A stretch of 64,000 nt of DNA, taken from assembly GCA_945643635.1 (NCBI GenBank), contig CALZFC010000043.1, forward strand, positions 2,376,501 through 2,440,500, written 5' to 3'. The translations under genes were made by a program, and so were the position numbers. Origin of the DNA: Allodiplogaster sudhausi. Taxonomy: Eukaryota; Nematoda; Chromadorea; Rhabditida; Diplogasteridae. Each line of letters begins with the position of its first letter. Positions within the stretch are counted from its first letter, which is position 1. The notes below the pieces were generated by a model. The model made no database searches. It worked only from the letters and a program-made list of their open reading frames with translations, and was not told where the DNA came from. Shown here piece by piece: positions 12,246-29,136 of this stretch.

Positions 12246-12678
12246 GAGAAGAGTCTTCAAAGCTATTTTATTTATAACAAATGTGATGGATATATCCGTG
12301 AGATTCTAGAATGCGCCGCAAAGCCTATGGTTTTTGCTTAACTATCTTTTCACACTGTAGTTTATATTCCTATGGATATGCAGATTTTACTAATTTATAA
12401 TTATGATTAAAGATGTATACTTTTTCGTATTTGGTCGTGACTTAAAAATAGAGTTTATTTATTCTATTTCGGTGTACAATATGTTTTTTTTCACTTTGAT
12501 TTTTGGGTTGAGTGTGAACAATTCCTTGCTTAGTACATTTATTTTCTCATGGTAATGGCATGGTGAATAAAGTCTAATATTGTTTTCTTGAGCTCTTTGC
12601 GTTCTGTTGGTTCTTGACCAAACTCTATTATCTCTTCTAACACTCTGATGTTCTTTATCGTAGACTAGCATTGCAGCC
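12246..12678. other. UFM1-TOMM7 intergenic spacer
   Basis: About 430 bp, AT-rich, with no supported gene. It contains the UFM1 3' UTR and the TOMM7 upstream region. The two genes are in tandem on the same strand. Confidence 0.5.
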
Positions 12679-13011
12679 ATGCAGCTCTCTCCAGCCACGA
12701 AGAACGCGATCTGCAGTGCTGTTGAGGTGAGTGAGGTTTTCCAAGCCTGAAATTTCTTCCTTTTTTTTCTCTAGAATCGCAATCGTGTCTTGTATACTTA
12801 GGTGACGCGCTTCACCGTGCAGTGGGGCTTCGTCCCGTTTGTTGTATACCTCGGCTTCCGCAAGGGACCTGAGCCGTTGCCAAATGGCGAGGTTTCTCAG
12901 TTTCCCTCTTAAAAGCGTTAAACATGATATGAAAACATCTATATCTATAATTACTATATCTAACTATTTCAGGTTGTACCATTCTCGCTCTTTAGCCTTC
13001 TCTGGGGCTAG
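12679..13011 (+). CDS. TOMM7: Mitochondrial import receptor subunit TOM7
   Basis: Small subunit of the outer-membrane TOM translocase that modulates assembly of the TOM40 pore. Three exons (12679-12726, 12802-12891, 12973-13011) give 58 residues, against about 55 in human. The diagnostic segment RFTVQWGFVPFVVYLGFRKG matches the family pattern QFAIRWGFIPLVIYLGFKRG and forms the single membrane anchor. The protein ends SLFSLLWG, as TOM7 ends SLLWG. All three splice joins are in phase and the introns are about 75-81 bp. The first ATG of the open frame is used as the start. Confidence 0.93.
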
Positions 13012-13735
13012 ATCACGCAGAGCGAATTCTGCGATTTGAAGCTCAAAATGGCGGATCTCACTTGTCTCATCAGCTTATAATGAAATAATTAGAATAGTGC
13101 GAGGTTATCAGCGTTTTTTTTGTTGTTTCTGTTGAGGTCGTTATCATTCATTTTGTTGTTGCTTCGGATAAAAATATGTAAGGCTTCATTGTGTGCTGCG
13201 AAATGCCGTTTGCCTCGTGTTTGTAAGCTACCTTCAACTGGAGAACGGATATTCTTGAGTTGTATTGCTCTATGATATTAATTTTTATAGTACGCCATGA
13301 TGGTGGTGGGACAAGCAGTTTATAGTGTGATCTAGGGGCGTAGATCAAAGAGAGCTGGGTCGCAAGTTGCACCACGAATGCCTGGTGCAACACTATCTCG
13401 CCCCCTGTCTCCTCTCCCCGTCCTATGTTCTAGTTCAGACTCCGGATCATCAAGTCATTCCTGTTCTTCTGTTATCCCTGCCAAGGCGATACTTCTAGTA
13501 GTAGCCTAGTGCATACAACCTGGTTTCAATTCCCTCCACTACCTGAGCTCTTCTGCTATTTGAGGTTCTCTGGTGGTATAGCTTTAGTTATGATGTGCCA
13601 GCTGCCTTCGTTCTTCATCACATTGTATTCCAGAAAGTAAAAACGGGGGAGGAAAGCGGAGGAGCGTGGTGTGGTGGCCCGTGTCAGTGTGGCTGAAGCC
13701 TGAGGCTTCTTCATTTCTGGAATTGTCCAGGTGCC
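13012..13735. other. Downstream of TOMM7, no gene resolved
   Basis: About 720 bp. Reading frames are short. A 5' exon of the next gene may be hidden here but none could be supported. Confidence 0.4.
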
Positions 13736-15800
13736 CCGATTTCCAGAGCAGAGGCATGGGCGCTCCTCACGCTGAGCCAGTCTCTATACTTCGGTCACAT
13801 GTCAGTTGACGGAATGCTAACACTTCTCATGAGGACACTTCATTCTTTAGTTGAACACTATCCGATCTCCCATTCAAAAGAAGAAAAAGAAGACATCGTT
13901 TCTAATTGGCCAACAGACGAAGAAGGTTTGTCGAAATGCTTAATGTTAATGTTTAACCACTAGTATTAATATATTTAGATCCTGAATTCTGTAACATGCG
14001 CCTTGTTCTCATTTTTCAATTTCTGCTCATTGAAGAAGCTGAAGGCGTCTTCTCTTCCACAAATATCGTTAGCTTCTATTTCATAGTTCTTTTTTCTGTA
14101 TGTGTCGATTATTTTGCATAGTAATGAAATAAATACTGATCTTTTTAAAGGATAGATGAGTTTCCTGCTGAGGTTCTCTTCCGCATCGTCGAAGCATGCG
14201 ACTTTGGCACTCAACTCAACCTCCGAGCTGTTCGTTTTCTCCTTATCTTCCTAAGGGAATATTATGCTTGATGATTCTTAGACAAGCCGTCGGATGTTTG
14301 CTCTGGTGGAATACGCAGGAAAAGCGAGGAGACAGGTGAGGATGGAAGACGGAAAAGAACTTCTTCTTCTCATCTTCTCTCTGCAGGTCGTTGGTGGCCT
14401 TGAACTGGGGAGAATAGTTCCCTCTCTGGCGGACTTGTCTCAGTCCTCCTCTGCGGTCACTCTCGCAATCACTTCCTCATCAACTACCGGTCTCTGCTTG
14501 ATTGAGCGGGAATGGCGACAGACCGATCATTTCCTCTCACAACGACATCTTTTACCGCGTGTTCGTTTATTTTTGGTAATGGAATATATTTGCAAGAAGA
14601 TCTCTGCTATTATCCTGGTGAAAAAGTAATGGAATGCAGACAGCTTCATTCTCTGGCCAGCTACTCGGTCACGTAGAAGAAGGCCGGCCCCGTCCAATAC
14701 CATCATTCGCGGGGGCAGAAGAGTGGCAGTCGGCGGGGCAGCAACACGTCTCTCTTCGTCGGATCATCAGCCAGGGCCAGGCTCTGCTGGTTCTGCCTCT
14801 CGACCGACTTCATGCAGTCATGCGGTTAGTCACGTTTTTTTTTAAATCGAGCGCAACTCTGTGAAGCTGCGCTTTTTGCAACAATTCTCCTTTGTAAAAT
14901 ACTGATGTTTTCCTCTTCCTGGAGAGCTTATGCCGATTGAAAGATCGCGATAATCAGTGTTGACTGCGAAGTATTCTGTTCTGTCATGGCATTGCTTCAA
15001 AAGGCGGAAAGATTGATAATTGTTTAAAATAGGCTTAATTATATCCTGACTGAACCTGCAGCCGTCTCTGCGTGTGCCACGCCTTGCACGTGCGTGGGCT
15101 GGCCATTGACGAGGAGATGGCGGGCCGTCTTCTGGCTGCTGATTTCCGTGCCATTCGTGATCTCATTCTCGACAGAATCACAACCACTTCTCCACACTCT
15201 CTGCACCAATTACTCGAGAAGGTATCTTGCTTTATATTCCCATTTTCTCCGTACGTTTTCTTGACCCCAGCCATCGCCCTCTGTATTTGTGATTCTTTGA
15301 GGTGTGTCCTGCCCGCTCTCTCTACGTCTTCAACCACACCGATCTCCAGGCTGCAGAAGCTCTCCGCCCTTCTCTTTTCATCGCTTCTCCCGCTATCGAA
15401 GTTGCCATCGAAGCGGCTGAAATCGGCTTGGTATGTATATGACTTTTCCATCAATATTGGTCCTCCCTAATCTGGGTTTTATTGCCCAAACCGTGTAAAT
15501 TATTCAGTTTTTACAGGCCACCGACTTAAAATTTTCTTATAATAATTTCTTTTGTTACTAATTAGGTGTCACTGTGTTAATAAATATGACCTATGTTAAA
15601 AATTTTGGTTATGGTAATGTAGTAAATATAGCAAATAGAGCTAAAAGAATAAAGAAGTTTCTCACTGAAGGTGCACCCCGCTTTTGACGACGACTCGCTG
15701 TGTCACATCGTACTGAATGAGAGCGTTATTCGACGGTGGGCTATCCTGTCTCTCTTTCTCTTTTTCTCTCTCCCTCCCTCTCTCTTTCCCCTCCCTCCCT

Positions 15801-15840
<40 letters not shown>

Positions 15841-16525
15841 GCCATGTGTTGATTATAGAATCTGACTTACAGTTGCATCCGTCTGCCTCTCTGCGTCATC
15901 ACCCACGAAGGTCTTATTCGGGCAATAAAGGTCTGCTTGTATTTCATCTTCGGGAGTATATAATGTATATAAAATCCCTATTTGCTTGCGAAATGTAATA
16001 GATTAATGAGTTATAATATTCACTTTAACATTTTGTCTATACAGGCCTTCCACACACGGTGTATCTGGCTGGCTTCGGAGTATCCCGACAGCTCTCCTCT
16101 CTGGGAACTCATCATTACACTTCCGGCTTCTCCACTCATTGCAAGGGAACAAGGTTGGAGCAAAGCAGTAGGCTCCCTTTAGTTGCTGGAAGAAAATGGG
16201 AAATGAATTGAGTTGTGGTCCCGGAGGAGATGCGAGATCAGTGCAAACTGTGGACAACTCCGACACTCAACTACAGTCTGGAGGTGAAGATTTGGAATTT
16301 TTCATTGGGAATTTCGGGTAGGAGATGCCACTTATATTGCTCGTGGCTACAAACGGAACTTTCTGTGGGAAGCAAAATGTGCACGGTCTGAATGAATCGA
16401 GTTTGCTTGTGTTTCAAATGATCCCCTTCGAAATTCTGCAGGTTCGGGTGGAACGGATGAACCTTCGAATCCATGTTGACTACGGCCGTCGTGGCCAACT
16501 TGGTGTTAGCAGCACATTCTGGTAA
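13736..16525 (+). CDS. Uncharacterised multi-exon protein
   Basis: I do not recognise this gene. From about 14390 the exons join cleanly in phase: VVGGLELGRIVPSLADL, LLGHVEEGRPRPIPSFAG (from 14651), RLCVCHALHVRGLAIDEEM (15061), VCPARSLYVFNHTDLQAAE (to 15430), VHPAFDDDSLCHIVLNESV (15671), CIRLPLCVITHEGLIRAIK, AFHTRCIWLASEYPDSSPLW (16046), VVVPEEMRDQCKLWTTPT, and a last exon ending GQLGVSSTFW-TAA. The part after 14390 gives about 350 residues, globular in composition, with no signal peptide or membrane span. Upstream exons are less sure: an IDEFPAEVLFRIVEACDF segment near 14160 looks like an F-box helix, and ISRAEAWALLTLSQSL near 13760 vaguely recalls a KIND-domain start. The joins between 13740 and 14230 do not all agree in phase, so there may be missing exons or two genes. 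Confidence 0.55.
15757..15838. repeat. (CT)n tract in intron
   Basis: CT/CCT run with a short poly-C, on the coding strand of the unrecognised gene, within the intron between the VHPAFDDD and CIRLPLC exons. Confidence 0.9.
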
Positions 16526-17641
16526 TGTGTAGAGGCATGCTGTAGCTTGTCGTCCTAGCAATTTTAGTGGGTACACTGCGTAGTCATTTCGTAGTATCGG
16601 GAATGAAAGATTCTGTAATATTGAAGGAGGATTTGCTTTGAGTTATTTTATTTTTATGCGATCTCTTTCTACGGATTTCTTGCTGTGTGATCTATTGTTC
16701 ATCTTGTTACGAGTTCCAGATTCTGATTGTGAGGAGAGAGCGGGAGTGATAAGGCATATTCTCTTTAACTGTGAGAAAGGACTACTACTGATACTCTGTA
16801 TTATGCAATAAGTTTATTTGAAACTATGGTGTTCTTGTGAACTGGTCTAGTCGCAATACTTATTCCCTGTGCAGTTGTTATTGTATTCATGCTATAATAA
16901 TCATATTCCGAAGCCAGAATGAAAAAAGTATAATATGTATTGAATGCGAAATGTAAGGTTGCGTCGGCATAATAGAAAAATAAAGCCGTTTTATCGCGAA
17001 GAAGCCGAGAACAACTCATTGCATATGATACGCTGTTCATTAGGAATATCTTGGGATATTAAGGGAATTTCGTCCTTCCCCTCCGTCACTTGCGTTTGTA
17101 GTTTGTTATGTTGTTACTATTCGGCTGTTCGTACGTAGATAGTATTTATGGATACGTTGGGAAGGGGGAAGTGTAAGATTGAACTACTAGGAAAAGAGCA
17201 ACTGCGTGCTTCTCTTCCCGTCACTTGCCCCCTTTCTCTTTTTCTTTGCATTCTGCAGTCTCTCCCCCCTCTCTCTTTTCTCCTCCACGATCTTTGTCTG
17301 CACGCGGCTCTTGATGACGTCAAGTAAAGTTCGAACACTCCTGCGTGCTATGAACAACCTCAATTTATTTGTGTTTCATGATATTTCAACCCACGAACCC
17401 ACGTGGGCACTCTCCCCATTTCTCTCTTATTCCCTTCTCTGATTCTTATTTCCCTTTCTCTCTTGTTTCTTAACTCTTGATCATCTGCCATTTACACAAT
17501 CACTATCACTCTTGTTTTTGATTTACGAGTCTAACATGTGTTATTCCAAAAATCGGCCGTTTATTTACGTGAATGAACAACTTGAAAGTGTAGGATTGAC
17601 AGGCCAGCCTTGCTGGGGTGACCTTGGCCAGTTTACCACAA
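16526..17641. other. Intergenic region before MUT
   Basis: About 1.1 kb with only short, compositionally unremarkable frames. It should hold the 3' end of the preceding gene and the MUT promoter. No RNA gene or repeat was recognised. Confidence 0.45.
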
Positions 17642-22277
<4,636 letters not shown>

Positions 22278-22907
22278 ACTCGCCCCTCCACTGGAAGTAT
22301 CATAAACGGCATGCCCCTTAGACCGGTTCTGCTGACACATCTTATTCCACGCCATTGCTATACCGGTTTCCCTCTGTTCAATTTTAACCCATATAGGATT
22401 GTTATGAGTGTTTGTGATCAGATTAATTTTATGATAGTATATTCGAGAGCGCGATGATACGTACTTGAATTTTTTTTTCACAGAAGAAGAATCTCTTAAC
22501 GTTTCATTGTTTGCTGAAATATAAAACAGATCGGCAGAGTTGACGCCATAAATAAACGGTCCATAAATGACAATCGAGATTGATTAATCAATTAAAAATA
22601 CTTCTGAGGGCTGCTTGACTGATAAAAAACTACAATACCGAAATACCGGGGACAACACTTCACTTTTTGTTTTCAACGGCAATTCATAGGCGTAAATTCA
22701 TACATCAAACAATTTGAATAAGGAAAATTGCGACGATGGCAGGCGATGAAAACAACCAGAAGAATACTCGGAATAGAACCATCGGTTACGAGTATCAAAA
22801 ATATGTCATAATAGTTCTTGCTTAACTAAGAGTACTTTATAGAACAATTGAGCTATTCTGGAATACAATACTCGACACAAGATACGATAACTCTGTTAGC
22901 AATTCTT
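22278..22907. other. Convergent 3' region of MUT and NMT
   Basis: About 630 bp between two stop codons on opposite strands, holding both 3' UTRs. AT-rich, with no gene seen. Confidence 0.6.
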
Positions 22908-25666
22908 ACTGTAGGATGAGACCAACATCAGCCGGCTGCATATCCGGGCATCTCCAGTTGTACAGGTAGTACTGCAGGTTCCCATCGCCGATGCCGAACT
23001 TTAGCTCCTCCAGGAACTTCAATGAACGTACAGTAAACTTACATCTAATTCAAACAAGGTAAATACGAAAAAGATTGGTGACCTGCTTATTGTTCATGAG
23101 ATCCAGGGCATTGAAGACGTCAAAGCCAATCTGAAACGCATTTCTTTACATTATTATCGGATTTTAACTTAAAATCTCTGCATGCCATGTTTCACTACGC
23201 AATATATGATAGACGACACGAATGACCTGGTTGGCAACAATGAGAGCATCATTCATGAGTTGCTTGAGAGGAGTCGTTGCCGGGACGATGTAATAACCGT
23301 ACGCTGCGCGAATCGTCTGTAATGTTTACAACTCACTCATCACTCTCTACAATTAAAAAAGGTATTTAAAAACATAGCAAATAACACGGATATTTCTCTC
23401 CGTCTTTGTTACAAACCTTGTGCATGGGATGATGCATGACAGAAGAGGGCAGCGAGTAGAAAGAGACCATGTCCGTGATTTTTCCGCCATTCTCAAACAT
23501 CACACTGTCAGTGAAGCATAAGAATTTTTCTTCCAAGAAAAAAAATTGGTAATAGGTCTTTGTGGAAATGTAACCCGATATCACAAACATCAAAGGTAAA
23601 GAAGGTAGCAGAATTGAAGAATTATGTAGCATGAGAGAGGTGCAATGCAAAAAGGGGTAACGAAATACAGAACTACCACTCCCATTGCAACAGGAGAAAA
23701 GCAAGAAATGTTCCGTATGCAAATTCAAACATCACTGCTGTGCATGTCGAATGCCGATAGCTAAACACGAACCTCGATAACAAAAGAGTAGACAACATCC
23801 TCCCTGGGCAGGAAGATGTGCTCGAATTCTTTCTTCGTGAAAACAGGAGCCAATTTGTACGACTTCAAGTGCTCAACCAGCAACTGCCAAGCCGCCGTCA
23901 GATCCTGATAAACGGTGCATTGAACATTACCATATTCAAGGAACATAGACTTAATCATTTCGGGAGCCAAAGGTTCACAGAGGCAACTACCGGGTAAGCA
24001 TTATACTCCATTGAATTTAACAGAAGCCTTGACCTGAGATTGTCCTACTGGAAAAAGGGAAAGATACAAGCCTTCTTTTGAAGAGGGCGGAAACCTTCGG
24101 TGCGCGTTGTCTGGAATGGAAGTAAATGTAGTGGAGTGAGATAAAAGGTATTATAAGAACGCTGACATCTGGGAGCTTGTAGAGTTTGATGGTACGTGCA
24201 AGTGTCATCTTACTGGAGAGATGCGAGAAGCGACACTCGATCAGCTTGCGAGGATTCAGAGAGCGGTGGTAGTACCTGGCAGGGTCATGGAACGGACTTG
24301 GAAGAGTGTCAGCGTACAAAGAGACCTGCACACAGCGACCGGCTTCGGGATGACAATGCCCGCTGTGTAGGCAGCCTGGAAGATTCCTTGCTGGTTCACT
24401 CGACGAGTTATCTCACGAATCAGGACGGGAGCCACGCGCTTTGATCTTGAGAGCGATTATGGAGATAGTGAGAGAACGAAATGAATTCAAAAGCCAAAAT
24501 AAAGTTGAAAAAACAATCCCAACTGCTCATTAAATCACCAGCTCGAGAACAAAAGAGTTCACTAACCTCAGTCGCTTATGGACGCATAGGAAATTGATCT
24601 CGACCATTTTCTTCTCAACATCAATAATGCGCATGGTTTGAGGAATGGCAGAGATGAAGGCGACAAGTCGGCCTGCAAGCTTACAATTATTAATTATGAA
24701 ATATGTTAAATCGAAATAAACGGAAACGAACCAGAGGTCGTGGCGCGAACTCCGCAGTGCCACTGAGGGAGCCATCCAGGCACCAGGAGAGCCCTGCATC
24801 ATCAACCTTTCACTCTCCACAACTGTTCTTGCTCCTTTCTAACCACTGCAGGAACTGCGGACTGTAATCGAAACGGAACATGTTGTCGTCGTCTTCCACG
24901 TAGTTCTCAGTGAGAAGAGTGTACAACTCTGTCAGCTGAGCGGCATCTTTGATGTCCACGTCAGACCAAATGAATTGATCCGGCAGAGAGTACGGCTCCG
25001 ATCGCACCTGTTGCATATGAACAGAAACTCGGTAACCTGCCGACCAAACTGGATATTGTTTTTGATTAAAGCTAATAAATAATAATTCGCGTTCAAGAAT
25101 ACTCCAGAATTAAGATGTTAACTAATTTAAGAAAGAAATTGAACCTGATCAATTGGTACGTCGGGTTCGATGAAAGTGTTGTCGCTAACGTCTTCATCTA
25201 GAAACAGAGAACTCAGCAAGCAGTTAGTCCTTTCAAATAAACTAATAACACACGACATTTCAGTGTCGAACAATGATGGCTGCAAAAGGGAAGCCGCTGC
25301 CCTCGAACATTCTGAGACTGACCTAGCTTGGGCACTGGTTGGGTGCTCCAGAAGGCGTAGTGCTTATGACGAGCCGTCTCCAAGTCACGGATGGCCGTGT
25401 TGCTGGGGTCAATGTTCAGCTTCTGGAGAGTCGCCGCCAACTCAAGTGCCTGGAAGAACACATTGGGATAGCGAGAAGGAGGCTACACTTCGGAATGGGA
25501 AAGAGTAGCAAACCTTTTGGATGTCAAGTCCCTTGGAGGAGCCGGGCTCTTGGTCGGCGCCAGGCGTCCCTTCGGCGAGCGAGTTCGCGGGGGTCGCACC
25601 CTCCGGCGGAGTGATCGAATCAGCCGCTGGCGGCGAATTCCCCGAGGTTTCTCCGTTCTGCGACAT
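22908..25666 (-). CDS. NMT1: Glycylpeptide N-tetradecanoyltransferase
   Basis: Transfers myristate from myristoyl-CoA to N-terminal glycines of cytosolic proteins. Exons on the minus strand start with ATG at 25666 ([17 protein letters not shown].., a short low-complexity leader in place of the Lys-rich human one). They then give [34 protein letters not shown] (~24900), [13 protein letters not shown], the CoA-binding block [17 protein letters not shown] (~24600), [50 protein letters not shown], and a last exon [24 protein letters not shown]. The C-terminal LQ carboxylate is catalytic in the family. All conserved blocks are in order and intact. The intron with donor at 24071 must be GC-AG: using the nearby GT puts TGA in frame. 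Animals have NMT1 and NMT2; I cannot tell which this is, and it may be the single invertebrate gene. Confidence 0.95.
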
Positions 25667-26193
25667 CGCACAGCAGCCTCCTCAACGAAGGAAAAAGGTA
25701 CAGAAACATCTAGGCTTTCTCTGGAATCTCAACTACCAAACAGTATTTTTAAAAAATGGGAATGAAGGAAAATTCAAATTACAGTGAAATCGTATTCAAC
25801 CGAAGCCAACTATTCGTTCTGCGCACTGCGAACTTCTAATTCTTCACCACCCTGCATGACAATTTCTCACACTTTGCACGTTTGAAAACGAAGAGGGAGA
25901 GAAAGAGAGAGCGAGAGAGAGAGAGAGAGATGATGATGAAGGGAAAGAATTATGAGATAAAGGCTATGCGAATATGAAATGTATGTAGAGAGGTTATTCT
26001 TATTTTGGAATTTAGTTTTTCTGATCTTTCCCTTGGTCAATACGAAATCCGATTTTGCAAAATGAGGATTATGAGAAATCGATTTAGCATCGAGATATAA
26101 TACCTCTCCTCTATATATAACTGCCCTCGAGAGTTGCTCTTTCCCTGCCTTAATCTTCTCTGACTCTCTCCTCTCTCTCACTCGCCCGCTTTC

Positions 26194-26238
<45 letters not shown>

Positions 26239-26867
26239 TAGTCTCTCTCTTTCTTTCCCTTACTCCGTAAAATCCCCGTTTTCGTATCGCTTTTCTACTG
26301 CATTCCTGTCAGTGTAGCTTTGTATACTGTCCCCTCATTCTTTACCCATTCAATTTTTCTCGGCTTGAGATGAATTCTTACAGATATAGCATATGCTTTA
26401 ACTTGAGATGGAAGCAATGTTTTAACATAATGTGTCACTCCGTTTCACTAATCAGCTTAATATCTCTAGCATCAACTTCATCAGGTACATGATTTGTGTT
26501 TTATGAATATGTGAGCACAAATTAACGTGCCTATGCATGGAGAAAATATGTTAAGGTCATTTACTGAATCCCTCGGCTCTTCCGCCACTTCCACCTCTTT
26601 CGCCTTTTCCTTTTGATTTCTCCAGACAATTCAGGTCTAAAATCTAATATATAATCTCAGAACCCAGTATGTATATCGGTTGCATTGTAATCATTTCTTT
26701 TAAGAAATATTCTTGGAGTCTCTGACCCCCTGGAGTACTTTGCAGGTTCAGTGGTTCCTTTTTACTCTTTCAGAAAATCCTAAAAGTATTAGAAAGATGC
26801 ACATTGAGGAGATCTCTTCCGTCTTAGTACCAAGTGTGCCAAGTCAGAAGCGCTCTCACTTTTGCAG
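25667..26867. other. Intergenic region upstream of NMT
   Basis: About 1.2 kb. It contains GA tracts at 25893-25931 and a CT tract at 26196-26255. Divergent promoters for NMT (-) and the next gene (+) should lie here. A 5' exon of the next gene may lie near 26740, but the frame could not be proved. Confidence 0.45.
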
Positions 26868-27654
26868 ATCTATGGCAGGGATGCACAGCAATTGCAGGTA
26901 GTACTTCAAAGGAGAGAAAATCACAAAACATAAATTCATCCATAATTTAGACTGCTGCAGCCGAGTGGCGCTACGAGGATGTTGCCGGTTTCGTAACAGA
27001 ACGAGTCATGAATCTGGTGAGAGAGTGACAGGGTACATAGAAATGTAGTTAGAGAATGCTAATGGTATTGTCGTAGTCGTGAGGTTTGCATCACAACCGC
27101 ATCAGTACACATTATAATGCATTACATTCATCTTATACCAGTTTCAATTAGCAATTAAGTCTGGAATAATTCCGCTGCGTCCCCTCTTTTCCTATCTGCC
27201 ACCGGACTCCTTTATCGATGCTCTCAATGCACTGACTCTCGTGCAAAAAGGACACATCGAAGAGTTGGAGATCAGGTGAGAGATTCATCTTCAGCTACAC
27301 TCTGAAGTGAAGCTCCATTATCAGGGGAGATGGAAATGCTCTTTCAACCATTCTCAACGGTATCATCTCCAGCTTGCCCGAGGAGATTCAAGCACAGGTT
27401 GTAATACGAGAACGAACTTCACTGGAAACACGATATTGTTTGGTGGAGATAAAGAAGAAAAAAAAGATAGACATCAATAATGAAAGGGATGAAGGGAGAT
27501 GAGAACATTCTATTTAATTTGTTTGTGTTGTTAGTCTCCGCTGCTCTTCTCATCTTCCCTTCTCTTTGAGAGTCGTCGCTTCTGTTCGTTTATGACGGAT
27601 ATCATCTGCCTCGCTGAGGAGACTCAGTTCCACGGGGCGATTACTCCTTTTTAA
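26868..27654 (+). CDS. Uncharacterised protein, 3' part of gene
   Basis: I do not recognise the product. Five exons join in phase: 26868-26897 (IYGRDAQQLQ), 26951-27016 (TAAAEWRYEDVAGFVTERV..), 27142-27275 (QLAIKSGIIPLRPLFSYLPP..), 27325-27397 (GDGNALSTILNGIISSLPEE) and 27535-27654, ending EETQFHGAITPF-TAA. The rebuilt part is about 140 residues, helical and charged, without membrane spans. The 5' end is not found; a frame from 26713 leads towards it but its join is uncertain. NMT lies upstream in divergent orientation. Confidence 0.55.
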
Positions 27655-28057
27655 GAACTGTTTTCATCACGAGTCACACTTACCCTTGATATATGAATTA
27701 TTCAGTTGAAAGGAATAAAGAACAGCTTCAATCTAAAGTAAAGTATGAAAGAAGCTCTAAAGAGTTTTGAAAAATTGATAAATGAATTTTTAATTTTTTT
27801 TCAAATATCACTAACAGTCAATTTGTTAGCAATAACATAAGAAATACAAAGATTATAACGCAAATAAAATGAACAGTCAGTCGGCTGAGACGCTTGCTAT
27901 TAGGCGCTTCCATGTGGTTCGACTACTTTTTACACTCAACTTTAAATATTGAATACACAAAAATTCTAAGATTCATTGCGTGCTGCCAGGCTATGATGTG
28001 CATGCTAATCGCGACGGTGTTCAAGATGACTAGCACGGAGAGTTTCCTGTCAGCCAT

Positions 28058-28093
<36 letters not shown>

Positions 28094-29136
28094 CTCTCTC
28101 TCTCAATTTCACTCTCTCTATCTTGCTCTCTCTCTCTATCTCTCTCTCTCTCTCTCTATCGCTCTCTCTCTCTCTATCTCTCTCTATCGCTCTCTCTCTC
28201 TCTATCTCTCTCTCTCTAACACTCTCTCTAGCCATCTCTCTAGCACTCTCTCACACTCTCTCCTCGCCCTCACTCACTTCAGTCTCTCTAACTCGCTCCT
28301 TTTTCCTCTATCTTTGTCTTCATATTGTTCTTATTTCTAATCTGCTCATTTCATTGACATGCAGAACGAATGAACGCGTGTCACCACTTCAAGGCGTCTC
28401 CCACCTTCTTCCTTCGCTTCCTCCAATATATATCATCTACCGATGGAAACCACATTCATCTCGAGAAAGAAGTCAACTATTCAAAGAAATCCTTAGCGTG
28501 CAAAACGACGGAAAGTTTACTCTTCACTACATGATGGTTCCGTATGACATCATTATTGGCATTAAATCACTTAATTGCTTATGACAATTGAAGCCTGTCT
28601 AGCATTAGGCATTGACCATGAGAGCCGAAATCATGAGTATACAAGGAAACTACCAGCCCTCAACGGCTGCTAATGATCATAAATCCGGTTCATGACCCTC
28701 ATCCAAGAAGAAATCCCATTTACGTCACAGCAAGAGAGATGAGATGTATTCCGCAATTGCACCGCGCAGTGTTGAGAATACGAAATTAGATACCCTGTGA
28801 AATGCTAATAAAAATCTACCGCTATTAAACTAAATGGCCGCTACTATTTGACTAATCTTTCACTGATATTTGCTTTTTATTTGTAAGCCTCACCCACCTA
28901 TAGTTCTCTAATTCCGATACGCTGAATATAACGGAACAGGTTGTTATTGAGGTTGCCGTCGTAGCTAGATAAAGTTTTGGACACTTTCGCGTGTTCAGAC
29001 TATGCAAACGTTGAAGAAAATTTTTCGTTTTGGTAATCTTATCCACTTTGGTGTTACAACACCCGCGGAAAACCGTTTCATTACGAATTAACTTTAATTC
29101 CTTTCTCTGCAAAGCTGCCCTGCAGGGTCGACTCAG
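27655..29136. other. Region with CT microsatellite and doubtful exons
   Basis: About 1.5 kb. A long (CT)n block with interspersed TA and CA steps spans 28063-28270. Flanking frames (AMMCMLIATVFKMTSTES near 28000, and a frame after 28368) could be exons of a + strand gene split by the repeat, but nothing in them is recognisable and the joins are unproved. Confidence 0.3.

Noticed and set aside
17317..17331. GTTCGAAC as a tRNA T-loop
   Set aside because: No acceptor-stem pairing or A box at the right distance on either strand.
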